The position numbers were made by a program, and so were the translations under genes. From assembly GCF_039912695.1 (NCBI RefSeq), contig NZ_JBDSPJ010000004.1, forward strand, positions 1 through 64,000: 64,000 nt of DNA, written 5' to 3'. Positions within the stretch are counted from its first letter, which is position 1; each line of letters begins with the position of its first letter. Origin of the DNA: Pseudolysinimonas_A sp039912695. Its GTDB lineage: Bacteria; Actinomycetota; Actinomycetes; Actinomycetales; Microbacteriaceae. Below, piece by piece: positions 26,667 through 34,117 of the stretch. A model generated the notes under the pieces. The model ran no database searches and was not told where the DNA came from. It was given only the letters and a program-made list of their open reading frames with translations.

Positions 26667-26729
26667 TCGCCACCACGCCGGAGACGCGCCCAGGTTGAGC
26701 CCGAAAACCTGTGTTACCGTCCCCTCGCA

Positions 26730-27365
26730 ATGTTCTCTGTCTCACCGTTCCACAGCCGCCGCGCCCTTGGGGCGACGGTAGGTGCGTTCATCCTGGTCAC
26801 CGGTATCGCGATGGCGCCGCTCGCCGCACCCCCTTCGCTCGCCGATGCACGCGCCAGCTACGCCGCCGCTCACGCTCAGGAATTCGTGGTCGCCAAGAGC
26901 GTTACCTCCGCCAATTCGACGCCCGTCGATCGGGACGACTTTTCGGCCACCGCGGGACCTGCGACCCTCATCGCGAGCGGAACCAACTACGACTGGGCCA
27001 AGCTCGTGCTCTTGTACGCAGGCTGGCCGGCTTCCGACAACAACGTCACCGTTTTGACCCGCTGGATGCGTCAAGAGAACGGCGCGGACAGTTGGTGGAC
27101 GCGCAACAATCCCCTCAACATCGGGATGGGCGGCTTCGCGTCGTATTCGAGTCTTGATGAGTCGGCACACATCGTCGCGAAGGCGCTCAGCACCAGTGCC
27201 GGCTACCGTGCGATTGCCGCAGGCTTCGCCACCAGCGCCGACCCGGCCACGACGGAGTACGCGATTTGGGCCTCACCGTGGGCCGGCGGACACTATGCCT
27301 GGGGCGGACACTGGCACTACTCGCCGGTCGACGTCGTCACGGCACCCGCATCCTCCTGGCCGTAG
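26730..27365 (+). CDS. Hypothetical secreted protein with lysozyme/transglycosylase-like segment
   Basis: The 211-residue protein has a signal peptide (about 1-33) and a C-terminal domain of about 120 residues. The core, VTVLTRWMRQENGADSWWTRNNPLNIGMGG, resembles the Glu-containing active-site region of lysozyme-like folds (E followed by NPLNIG), so a cell-wall-cutting role is possible but unproven. TGNTTACCGT near 26711-26720 may act as an extended -10 for a near-leaderless transcript. Confidence 0.6.
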   Translation: MFSVSPFHSRRALGATVGAFILVTGIAMAPLAAPPSLADARASYAAAHAQEFVVAKSVTSANSTPVDRDDFSATAGPATLIASGTNYDWAKLVLLYAGWPASDNNVTVLTRWMRQENGADSWWTRNNPLNIGMGGFASYSSLDESAHIVAKALSTSAGYRAIAAGFATSADPATTEYAIWASPWAGGHYAWGGHWHYSPVDVVTAPASSWP

Positions 27366-27396
27366 CACGTCGCGGCGCCCCTCGTACAATGGGGAA

Positions 27397-27633
27397 ATGC
27401 CTGACTACGCTTTCGGCGGCCCCGACGACATCGACCGAGCCATCGCCTACCTCGTCGCACTTGACGATCAGCAGCGCAACGCGCTCGCCGTGATCGAGAT
27501 CGACGAAGCGATCGATGAAGCGCAGGCCGAGTTCGAAAAGTCGAGCGCCGACCCGTCCTACGTGCCGACCGACGATTTCATCGTGCGGCTCAGCGGGTAT
27601 CTCGAGCGCGCGGACGACGCAGAACGCCCGTAA
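27397..27633 (+). CDS. Small conserved-looking cytoplasmic protein
   Basis: The 78-residue acidic protein (MPDYAFGGPDDIDRAIAYLVALDD...) has no recognised domain. TACAAT at 27385-27390, six bases before the ATG, supports this start and a leaderless message; the longer in-frame extension upstream is rejected because it would overlap the previous gene. It ends just before the repeat array at the 3' end of prs, which faces it. Confidence 0.65.
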   Translation: MPDYAFGGPDDIDRAIAYLVALDDQQRNALAVIEIDEAIDEAQAEFEKSSADPSYVPTDDFIVRLSGYLERADDAERP

Positions 27634-27656
27634 GGCTCGGCCGGCGGTTGTCGGCC

Positions 27657-27747
27657 TAAGCCGCCCCGTCGAACATCGACGACTCTGCCTATGCGGCCCC
27701 GTCGAACATCGACGACTCTGCTTAAGCCGCCCCGTCGAACATCGACG
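27657..27747 (-). repeat. Three tandem 33-bp repeats at the prs 3' end, each a hairpin
   Basis: Three copies at 33-base spacing share a core CGTCGA-ACA-TCGACG that folds as a 6-bp hairpin. The rightmost copy is the actual end of prs (SMFDGAA-stop); the two extra copies keep the reading frame and encode AESSMFDGAA followed by another stop each. The array lies between convergent genes and may stop transcription from both sides. Confidence 0.8.
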
Positions 27748-28699
27748 TGACGGACCCGTCGTCGAATACTTCGTGGATGGCGCGCGCGATCAGCGGTGCG
27801 ATCGGCAACACGGTGAGGCGGTCCCAGTACTTTTCCGGCGGGATCGGCAGGCTGTCGGTCACGACCACGGAGTCGATGAATTCGCTCTGCAAAATTTCGG
27901 TGGCGGGCGCCGAGAACACAGCGTGCGTCGCCGCGACGACGACACCCAGCGCCCCGGCGTTCTTCAGCGCCTCGGCCGCCCTGACGATCGTGCGCCCGGT
28001 GTCGATCAGGTCATCAACGATCAGGCAGATGCGACCGTCGACCGGCCCGATGATCTCGTGAACGCTGACCTGATTGGGGACCAGCGGATCACGGCGTTTG
28101 TGGATGATCGCCAGCGGCGCACCGAGCTTGTCGCTCCAGATGTCGGCGACCCGTACCCGACCCATGTCGGGCGAGACCACGGTGAGGTTCGCGGGGTCGA
28201 GTTTCGTCTTGAAATGCTCGAGCAGCACCGGCATCGCGAAAAGGTGATCAACCGGGCCGTCGAAGAATCCCTGAATCTGCGCGGCGTGCAGATCCACGCT
28301 CATGATCCGGTGCGCGCCCGCAGCCTTGAAGAGGTCGGCGACGAGTCGGGCTGAAATCGGCTCCCGGCCGCGACCCTTCTTGTCTTGCCGCGCGTAGGGG
28401 TAGAAGGGGGCGACGACCGTGATGCGCTTCGCGCTCGCGCGTTTGGCCGCGTCGATCATGATGAGCTGCTCCATGAGCCACTCGTTGATTGGCGCACAGT
28501 GCGACTGGATGATGAAGACATCCGAACCGCGGATGCTGTCGCCGTAGCGCGCGTAGATCTCACCGTTAGCAAACGTGCGGTTCTCGGTCGGGACGAGCTC
28601 GGAATCCAGCTCTCGGGCGATCTCTTCGGCGAGCCGGGGATGAGCCCGACCGCTCACGAGCACGAGGCGCTTCTCGCCACTGATCTTGATGGCCGACAC
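27722..28699 (-). CDS. prs: Ribose-phosphate pyrophosphokinase (PRPP synthetase)
   Basis: The enzyme makes PRPP from ribose 5-phosphate and ATP for nucleotide, histidine and tryptophan synthesis. The 325-residue protein shows ENRTFANGEIYARYGDSIRGSDVFIIQSHCAPINEWLMEQLIMIDAAKRASAKRITVVAPFYPYARQDKK, the class I ATP-binding region, and the PRPP loop LIVDDLIDTGRTIVRA. The GTG start has a GAGAGG ribosome-binding site. It is 48 bases downstream of glmU, the usual glmU-prs pair. Its last codons are the third unit of a tandem repeat. Confidence 0.96.
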   Translation of the reverse strand: MSAIKISGEKRLVLVSGRAHPRLAEEIARELDSELVPTENRTFANGEIYARYGDSIRGSDVFIIQSHCAPINEWLMEQLIMIDAAKRASAKRITVVAPFYPYARQDKKGRGREPISARLVADLFKAAGAHRIMSVDLHAAQIQGFFDGPVDHLFAMPVLLEHFKTKLDPANLTVVSPDMGRVRVADIWSDKLGAPLAIIHKRRDPLVPNQVSVHEIIGPVDGRICLIVDDLIDTGRTIVRAAEALKNAGALGVVVAATHAVFSAPATEILQSEFIDSVVVTDSLPIPPEKYWDRLTVLPIAPLIARAIHEVFDDGSVTSMFDGAA

Positions 28700-28747
28700 T
28701 CGTGCCTCTCGCGACTTCGGTGCTGTCTGGAAGCCCCAGTTTAGCTG

Positions 28748-30172
28748 CTACTCCTGGGCATCCGAGGCAGCCTGCGCCGAGTGGGTTCCGGCCCGGTTGC
28801 GCTCGGTCCACCCCTCGGTGATGCGCTGCTGCGCGACGCTCACCGCGAGCGCTCCGGCGGGAACGTTTTTGCGCACGACGGTGCCGGCGCCGATCTTCGC
28901 GCCGTCTCCAATCGTGACCGGCGCGACGAACGAATTGTGCACACCCGTGTGCACGTGAGCGCCGATCGTGGTCGGGTGTTTGGCCACGTCGTCGTAGTTC
29001 GCGGTGATACCGCCTGCTCCGATGTTGGTGCCCTCGCCGATTGTGACGTCGCCCATATACGACAGGTGCGGAACCTTCGCCCCGGCACCGATCTTCGCGT
29101 TCTTGGTTTCGACGTAGGTGCCGATCTTGCCGCCGTCACCCAGTTCGGTACCGGGCCGAAGGTAAGCGAACGGGCCGACGGATGCCTTCGCGCCGATCAC
29201 CGCGAGCGTCGCGTCGGTGCGGCTGATGACGGCATCCCGACCCACCTCGCAGTCACGCAGCGTCGTGTCGGGTCCGATGCGAGCGCCCGAAGCCACCGTC
29301 GTCGAGCCCGCAATGTGCGTACCGGGCAGCAGCTCGACATCCTCAGCGAGGGTCGCGCGCAGGTCGATCCAGGTGGTCGCGGGGTCATGAACGGTCACTC
29401 CGGCGAGCTGCCAGCCGCGCACGATCATGGCGTTGAGCCGGGCTGCGGCGCGAGCCAACTGCACCCGGTCGTTGATGCCTTCAACGAGCCAGGCGTCTGC
29501 GGCGGCGACGGCCTCGACCACATCGCCGGCGTCGTGCAGGAGCCCGACGACGTCGGTGAGGTAGCGCTCGCCCTGATCGTTGCCGCTGCCCAAGCGGGGC
29601 AGCTGGGCACGAAGCGGCCCGACGGAGAAGACGTAAGTGCCGGAGTTGATTTCGACGATCCCGCGCTCGTCGTCGTTCGCATCGCGGTGTTCGACGATTC
29701 GCAGCATGGCCCCGGATGCGTCCCGCACGACGCGACCGTACCCGGTGGCGTCGTCGACAATGGCCGAGAGCAGGGTCGCCGCGGCGCTCGCCCGTCGATG
29801 AGCCTCCACGAGATTGGTGAGAGTGTCGGCGTCGAGAAGTGGCACGTCACCCGACACGACGACCACATCGCCCTCGAATCCGGCAGGCAGGGCGGCAATC
29901 GCAACTTCGACCGCGCGTCCGGTGCCGGGAATCTCGTCCTGGTCGACGACGATCGCTTCGGGCAGGTACTCGAAGACGGCGGCGGCCACGACATCCCGAT
30001 CGTGCCGTACGACGGTGAGCACGTGGGCGGCGGCCAGTTCCCGCGCGGTGGCGAGCACATGACCGATCAGCGGGATGCCGGCCAGCTCATGCAACACCTT
30101 GGGACGGGATGACTTCATCCGGGTGCCCTGCCCTGCGGCGAGAACGATGATGGCGAGCCGGGAATCGGTCAT
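28748..30172 (-). CDS. glmU: Bifunctional UDP-N-acetylglucosamine pyrophosphorylase / glucosamine-1-P acetyltransferase
   Basis: GlmU makes UDP-GlcNAc for peptidoglycan. The 474 residues have the pyrophosphorylase domain first (IIVLAAGQGTRMKSSRPKVLHELAG; VVVVSGDVPLLDADTL) and the left-handed beta-helix acetyltransferase second (KASVGPFAYLRPGTELGDGGKIGTYVETKNAKIGAGAKVPHLSYMGDVTIGEGTNIGAGGITANYDD). The ATG at 30172 follows a GAGGGGAG ribosome-binding site; the frame stays open further upstream but lacks homology there. Confidence 0.96.
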   Translation of the reverse strand: MTDSRLAIIVLAAGQGTRMKSSRPKVLHELAGIPLIGHVLATARELAAAHVLTVVRHDRDVVAAAVFEYLPEAIVVDQDEIPGTGRAVEVAIAALPAGFEGDVVVVSGDVPLLDADTLTNLVEAHRRASAAATLLSAIVDDATGYGRVVRDASGAMLRIVEHRDANDDERGIVEINSGTYVFSVGPLRAQLPRLGSGNDQGERYLTDVVGLLHDAGDVVEAVAAADAWLVEGINDRVQLARAAARLNAMIVRGWQLAGVTVHDPATTWIDLRATLAEDVELLPGTHIAGSTTVASGARIGPDTTLRDCEVGRDAVISRTDATLAVIGAKASVGPFAYLRPGTELGDGGKIGTYVETKNAKIGAGAKVPHLSYMGDVTIGEGTNIGAGGITANYDDVAKHPTTIGAHVHTGVHNSFVAPVTIGDGAKIGAGTVVRKNVPAGALAVSVAQQRITEGWTERNRAGTHSAQAASDAQE

Positions 30173-30231
30173 GCGCCCATTCTCCCCTCTCGCCGTCGAA
30201 CCCGGTGCCCCCGAAGGAGTTCTCGCGTGAC

Positions 30232-30672
30232 CTAGTGAAGAACCATGAGGATCGGCAAGAACGGGATAATCAACAGGGAGAAAAAGGCAATAAACGCGAA
30301 CCGTCGGTCGGCCTTCTTGAACGCGGGCGAGCGGTTCCGCCCGAACTCGCCGTGGGTCGCGAGGTTGGCTAGCCCTTCGACGGTAGCCACCCAAAACAGC
30401 CACGACGCGGTCAAGGTCAAGATCGGCAACGCAATGGCGAGGGCGAGCGTCGCGCCGAGTCCCGCCGAGATCGTCAGCCTTCCGGTACCCAGCATGACCG
30501 CCAAGAAGATATCGACGCTCAGGAGGGCGACGAAGCCGAGGGTGGTCACGATCGCGTAGGCGATCGTCCAGAACGGCTTGCGCCGCCACAGGCGGTACAT
30601 GCTCAGGTCAAGGGGATCGCTAGGGGGCGCGAGGGAATCGTGAGGGGGCACTTCGCTATAGGGGTTCGACAC
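30232..30672 (-). CDS. Hypothetical small membrane protein
   Basis: The 146-residue protein has about four transmembrane helices after a 30-residue polar N-terminus. No family is recognised. The GTG start is only one base after the 3' end of tRNA-Gln on the same strand, leaving no room for a leader, so either the message comes from the tRNA transcript after cleavage or the true start is farther in (ATG at 30600). Confidence 0.6.
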   Translation of the reverse strand: MSNPYSEVPPHDSLAPPSDPLDLSMYRLWRRKPFWTIAYAIVTTLGFVALLSVDIFLAVMLGTGRLTISAGLGATLALAIALPILTLTASWLFWVATVEGLANLATHGEFGRNRSPAFKKADRRFAFIAFFSLLIIPFLPILMVLH

Positions 30673-30673
30673 G

Positions 30674-30745
30674 CTCCGCCCCCAGGATTCGAACCTGGTC
30701 CTAACGGCTCCAAAGGCCGTCGTGCTGCCGTTACACCAAGGCGGA
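30674..30745 (-). tRNA. tRNA-Gln (UUG)
   Basis: A 72-base cloverleaf folds with a 7-bp acceptor stem (30739-30745 with 30675-30681, one G-U), anticodon loop CTTTGGA giving anticodon UUG, and a standard T arm with TTCGAAT loop. The discriminator is G, as in tRNA-Gln. CCA is not encoded. Confidence 0.93.
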
Positions 30746-30800
30746 TAAGCCCCGAAGGGCGCGGTCTAGTTTGACAGAGAGGGCGCGCGATAATGGACGG

Positions 30801-31295
30801 ATGACCGCATCCGACGAGGTCGACCGCATCGTCGACGCGTGGTCGCGGGAACGTCCTGACATCGACTTCGCCCCGCTCCAGGTGCTTTCCCGTGTGGGGC
30901 GACTCGCTCGTCACGTTGACCGATCGCGACGAATGGCGTTCGCGGCATCCGATTTGGAAGTGTGGGAGTTCGACGTTTTGGCGGCGCTACGTCGCGCAGG
31001 GGCGCCGTACCAGTTGAGCCCCAAAGCGCTGCTGCAGCAGACTCTGGTCTCAAGCGGCACCATGACCAATCGGATCGACCGCCTCGTCGAACGGCGGCTC
31101 GTCGAACGGCGCACTGACCCGCACGACGGCCGCGGCGTGCTCGTCGTCATGACGGCTCGGGGTCGCGAACAGGTGGATGCCGCCATCAGCGGTCTCGTCG
31201 CAGAAGAGGCGGAACTGCTGGGCGGTCTGTCGCGCGTCGACCAGGATCGGCTCAGCTCACTGCTGCGGAAGTTGAGTCTCGACTTCGACGACTGA
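30801..31295 (+). CDS. MarR-family transcriptional regulator
   Basis: The 164-residue protein has the winged helix-turn-helix of MarR regulators: LSPKALLQQTLVSSGTMTNRIDRLVERRLVERRTDPHDGRGVLVVMTARGREQVDAA. Flanking helices would form the dimer. The ATG at 30801 has GATAAT at 30789-30794, six bases upstream, so the message is probably leaderless and the upstream TTG start is rejected. It lies 31 bases upstream of the DUF2207 lipoprotein gene, so it may control that region, but its ligand and targets are unknown. Confidence 0.9.
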   Translation: MTASDEVDRIVDAWSRERPDIDFAPLQVLSRVGRLARHVDRSRRMAFAASDLEVWEFDVLAALRRAGAPYQLSPKALLQQTLVSSGTMTNRIDRLVERRLVERRTDPHDGRGVLVVMTARGREQVDAAISGLVAEEAELLGGLSRVDQDRLSSLLRKLSLDFDD

Positions 31296-31326
31296 CCCGA
31301 TGCCGGTCATAGGGGAGACTCTAGGC

Positions 31327-32088
31327 ATGAGCCATCCTCGTCGTCTTCGTCTCCTGCCTGCGTTCCTGGCCCTCGTCGGGTTGTCTCTGGCCGGGTGTGC
31401 ACCGCTCCCCACCCCCGCCGCGTCGCCGATCGCCACCGGGACCCAGACCGCGACCGAGACCGGCGCGCCGATTCCCAACGTGCAAGATTTCCAGTTCACC
31501 TCCTTCAACGCGAACTACCAGTTGAGCCGTGACGCCGCCGGTCGCTCGGTACTGCTGACCACCGAACGTCTCGTCGCCAAGTTTCCCGAATACGACCAAA
31601 ATCGCGGGATCAAACGTGACCTTCCGACGGTGTTCAACGGGCACCCCACTGACCTCGAAATCGTCGCCGTGACGGATGCCCGCGGGCGGCCCATCGCGTA
31701 CGACTCAACCCCGGGCTCGGACGCTCTCTCGGTGGTCATCGCCGTGCCGGCCGGCCAATACGTCCACGGCGAGCAGACCTACGTCATCGTCTACCAGCAG
31801 CACTCGGTAATCGGCGACTTCGGCGACGGTCAGAAACTGACGTGGGACGTTAACGGCACCCAGTGGGGGCAACCCTTTGGGGTCGTGAGCGCCCGAATCG
31901 AGGTCGATGCCGAGCTGGCGGGGAACCTCATCGATGGGGCAACCTGCTCGTATGGGCTGACCGGGTCGACCCATCAATGCGACGTCCAAAGCGCCAAGGG
32001 CGTGTTCTCGATGGCTGCCAAAGACCTGGGGCCCGGCGCCTCGCTGACCTTCGCCATCCCGTTCATGGCGGGCACCTTCTCCGAGTGA
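31327..32088 (+). CDS. DUF2207-ectodomain lipoprotein
   Basis: The 253-residue protein carries a lipoprotein signal (LLPAFLALVGLSLAGC) and then the extracellular N-terminal domain of DUF2207 proteins with no membrane helices after it. It is clearly homologous to the ectodomain of the next gene: shared segments include QNRGI(K/R)RDL, GQYVHGEQTYVIVYQQ versus GQYQHGDTTYVIEYTQ, and WGQPF. A GGGGAG ribosome-binding site precedes the ATG at 31327; an upstream in-frame ATG at 31300 is less likely. Confidence 0.8.
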   Translation: MSHPRRLRLLPAFLALVGLSLAGCAPLPTPAASPIATGTQTATETGAPIPNVQDFQFTSFNANYQLSRDAAGRSVLLTTERLVAKFPEYDQNRGIKRDLPTVFNGHPTDLEIVAVTDARGRPIAYDSTPGSDALSVVIAVPAGQYVHGEQTYVIVYQQHSVIGDFGDGQKLTWDVNGTQWGQPFGVVSARIEVDAELAGNLIDGATCSYGLTGSTHQCDVQSAKGVFSMAAKDLGPGASLTFAIPFMAGTFSE

Positions 32089-32137
32089 GGCGCGGCGGGC
32101 ATCGACGGTGAACCCGGCGGGCCGGTACGCTCGCGAC

Positions 32138-34096
32138 GTGCGCGCTCCGAAAATCACCCGTGCCCTCGCTGTCCTCGCGGGAGTGTTCGCCCTCTCAGCC
32201 CTCGGGGCGGCTCCCGCCCTCGCCGACGAGGCTCCCTCGGCATCCGGTGCATCGGGCGCCTCCTCTGTCGCCAGCTGCGCGTCGTCGCCGACAGCGAGTC
32301 AGTTCGAGTTCCAGTCGTTTGACGGAAAGTACGAACTCGGGCGCGATTCCGGCGGGCGCTCCACCCTCCACGCCACCGAGACCCTGGTCGCGACCTTCCC
32401 GGCAACCAATCAGAACCGCGGCATTCGGCGCGACCTGGTCACCAGCTATGACGGGCACGACACGGGGCTCAAAGTGGTCGGGGTGACCGTCAATGGCACA
32501 CCCGCGTCCTACGACTCGTCGAAGAGCACGGACAGCAACGACCAGGCCGTGCTGTCGCTCACCATCGCGCTGCCCTGCGGCCAGTACCAACATGGCGACA
32601 CCACGTACGTCATCGAATACACGCAGCAGGATGTCACTCATAAGCCGAACAACCTCGACGCCGACGAGTTCTACTGGGACATCAATGGCGACGGCTGGGG
32701 TCAGCCGTTTGAGGAGGTCAGCGCGACCGTTGAGCTCGCGCCGGAGCTGAACGGCTCCCTCAACGCCGGTATCACGCCGAGCTGCTACCTCGGCCGCGCC
32801 GGGTCCACCGATCAGTGTTCGATCAGGGCCGACGGCTCGACGTTTAAAGCCACCGCCACGAATGTGCTGTCGTACCAGAACATGACCATCGCGATCGACT
32901 TCACGAAGGGCACCTTCGCCGGGCCGCCGTGGTGGGCGATCGTGCCGATCATCCCCCTGCTTCCGCTGTTCTTGACAGCCCTCCAGCTCATCGCCGCGAT
33001 TCTCATTCGCGTCGTGTTTTGGCGCAACGCTGCGGGCCGCGGCATCGTGGTCGCGGAGTACACCCCGCCGGAGGGCGTGAGCGCCCTCATCGCGGCGAAC
33101 CTCGTGGGCAGGGCGAGCAAGGGGATGGCTGCGTCGGTCGTCGACCTTGCTGTGCGCAAGAAGTTGAAGATCCTCGAGCATGACGCCGGCTGGAGCAAGG
33201 TCTTCGGCGTGCAGTACATCGACAACGCGGGGCTGGATCCCGACGAGCAACGTGTGATGGGCGCACTGTTCTCGGTCAACCCATTCTCAATGGGCAGTTT
33301 CTTGCCCGGGCTGCGCACCATTTTCCAGATGAGCGGACAGTCCGCTCAGCCGATGCCCACCTCTGACGGCGGCGGCGAGGTGCGCTGGCTCACCAAGGGC
33401 GACACCATCCTCGGGCAACAGGTCGTCGCCCTCACCAAGGCGGTCGCGCGTGAGGTCGAGGCGGGTGGCCTGCGACGCAAGCCGTCTCCGTGGCCGATCA
33501 CGCTCGTCGTCCTGATGGGCGTGCTGGCCGGCATCATCGCACTGGGCTCGACCATCTTCGGCGGTGACAGCGGGACGTCGGTTGCGCTCGGCGTCGTCTC
33601 ACTTAACGTCATCCCGTGGGTCACGATTATCTGCGCGGGTCTGCTCGGCGGTCGGCGTCCCCTGACCCCGAAAGGTGCCGAACTTAAGGAGCACCTCGAC
33701 GGGCTCAAGGAGTACATCCGACTCGCCGAGGCCGATCGGTTGCAGATGTTGCAGAGCGTCTCGGGTGCCGACCGGATCACCACGAGCGACGGTAATCAGA
33801 TCGTCAAGATCTACGAGCGACTGCTGCCCTACGCCGTACTGTTCGGGCTTGAGAAGCAGTGGGCCGTCGAGATCGCCAAGTACTACGACACGACTCCTCC
33901 CGACTGGTACTCGGGCACCAGCGGCTTCCAGGCCGGGGCGTTCGCGGCCGGAATCGGTTCACTCTCTTCGAGCGTCTCGACGTCGTTCTCGGGGTCATCC
34001 TCCGGGTCGGGGTCGGGTTCGTCGTCGAGTGGTGGCGGCGGCGGTGGTGGCTCGTCAGGTGGCGGCGGTGGCGGTGGTGGCGGCGGCGGCGTCTAG
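32138..34096 (+). CDS. DUF2207 domain-containing membrane protein
   Basis: The 652-residue protein has a signal peptide, an outer DUF2207 domain (about 45-265), a transmembrane segment (WWAIVPIIPLLPLFLTALQLIAAILIRVVFW), a cytoplasmic region, two further helices (about 465-515), and a C-terminal tail of Ser/Gly ending in long Gly runs. Function is unknown in the family. TACGCT at 32126-32131 sits six bases before the GTG at 32138, so this start is chosen over the GTG at 32108. The preceding lipoprotein is a paralogue of its outer domain. Confidence 0.85.
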   Translation: MRAPKITRALAVLAGVFALSALGAAPALADEAPSASGASGASSVASCASSPTASQFEFQSFDGKYELGRDSGGRSTLHATETLVATFPATNQNRGIRRDLVTSYDGHDTGLKVVGVTVNGTPASYDSSKSTDSNDQAVLSLTIALPCGQYQHGDTTYVIEYTQQDVTHKPNNLDADEFYWDINGDGWGQPFEEVSATVELAPELNGSLNAGITPSCYLGRAGSTDQCSIRADGSTFKATATNVLSYQNMTIAIDFTKGTFAGPPWWAIVPIIPLLPLFLTALQLIAAILIRVVFWRNAAGRGIVVAEYTPPEGVSALIAANLVGRASKGMAASVVDLAVRKKLKILEHDAGWSKVFGVQYIDNAGLDPDEQRVMGALFSVNPFSMGSFLPGLRTIFQMSGQSAQPMPTSDGGGEVRWLTKGDTILGQQVVALTKAVAREVEAGGLRRKPSPWPITLVVLMGVLAGIIALGSTIFGGDSGTSVALGVVSLNVIPWVTIICAGLLGGRRPLTPKGAELKEHLDGLKEYIRLAEADRLQMLQSVSGADRITTSDGNQIVKIYERLLPYAVLFGLEKQWAVEIAKYYDTTPPDWYSGTSGFQAGAFAAGIGSLSSSVSTSFSGSSSGSGSGSSSSGGGGGGGSSGGGGGGGGGGGV

Positions 34097-34117
34097 TCCG
34101 CGGCTTCTCGCACCACT

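Noticed and set aside
30173..30589. N-terminal extension of GlmU
   Set aside because: The extra 139 residues are Arg-rich with no homology and the ATG at 30172 has a strong ribosome-binding site.
30771..30794. TTGACA with GATAAT as a classic promoter for the MarR gene
   Set aside because: The spacer is only 12 bases. GATAAT alone fits the leaderless -10 position, so only that part is accepted.
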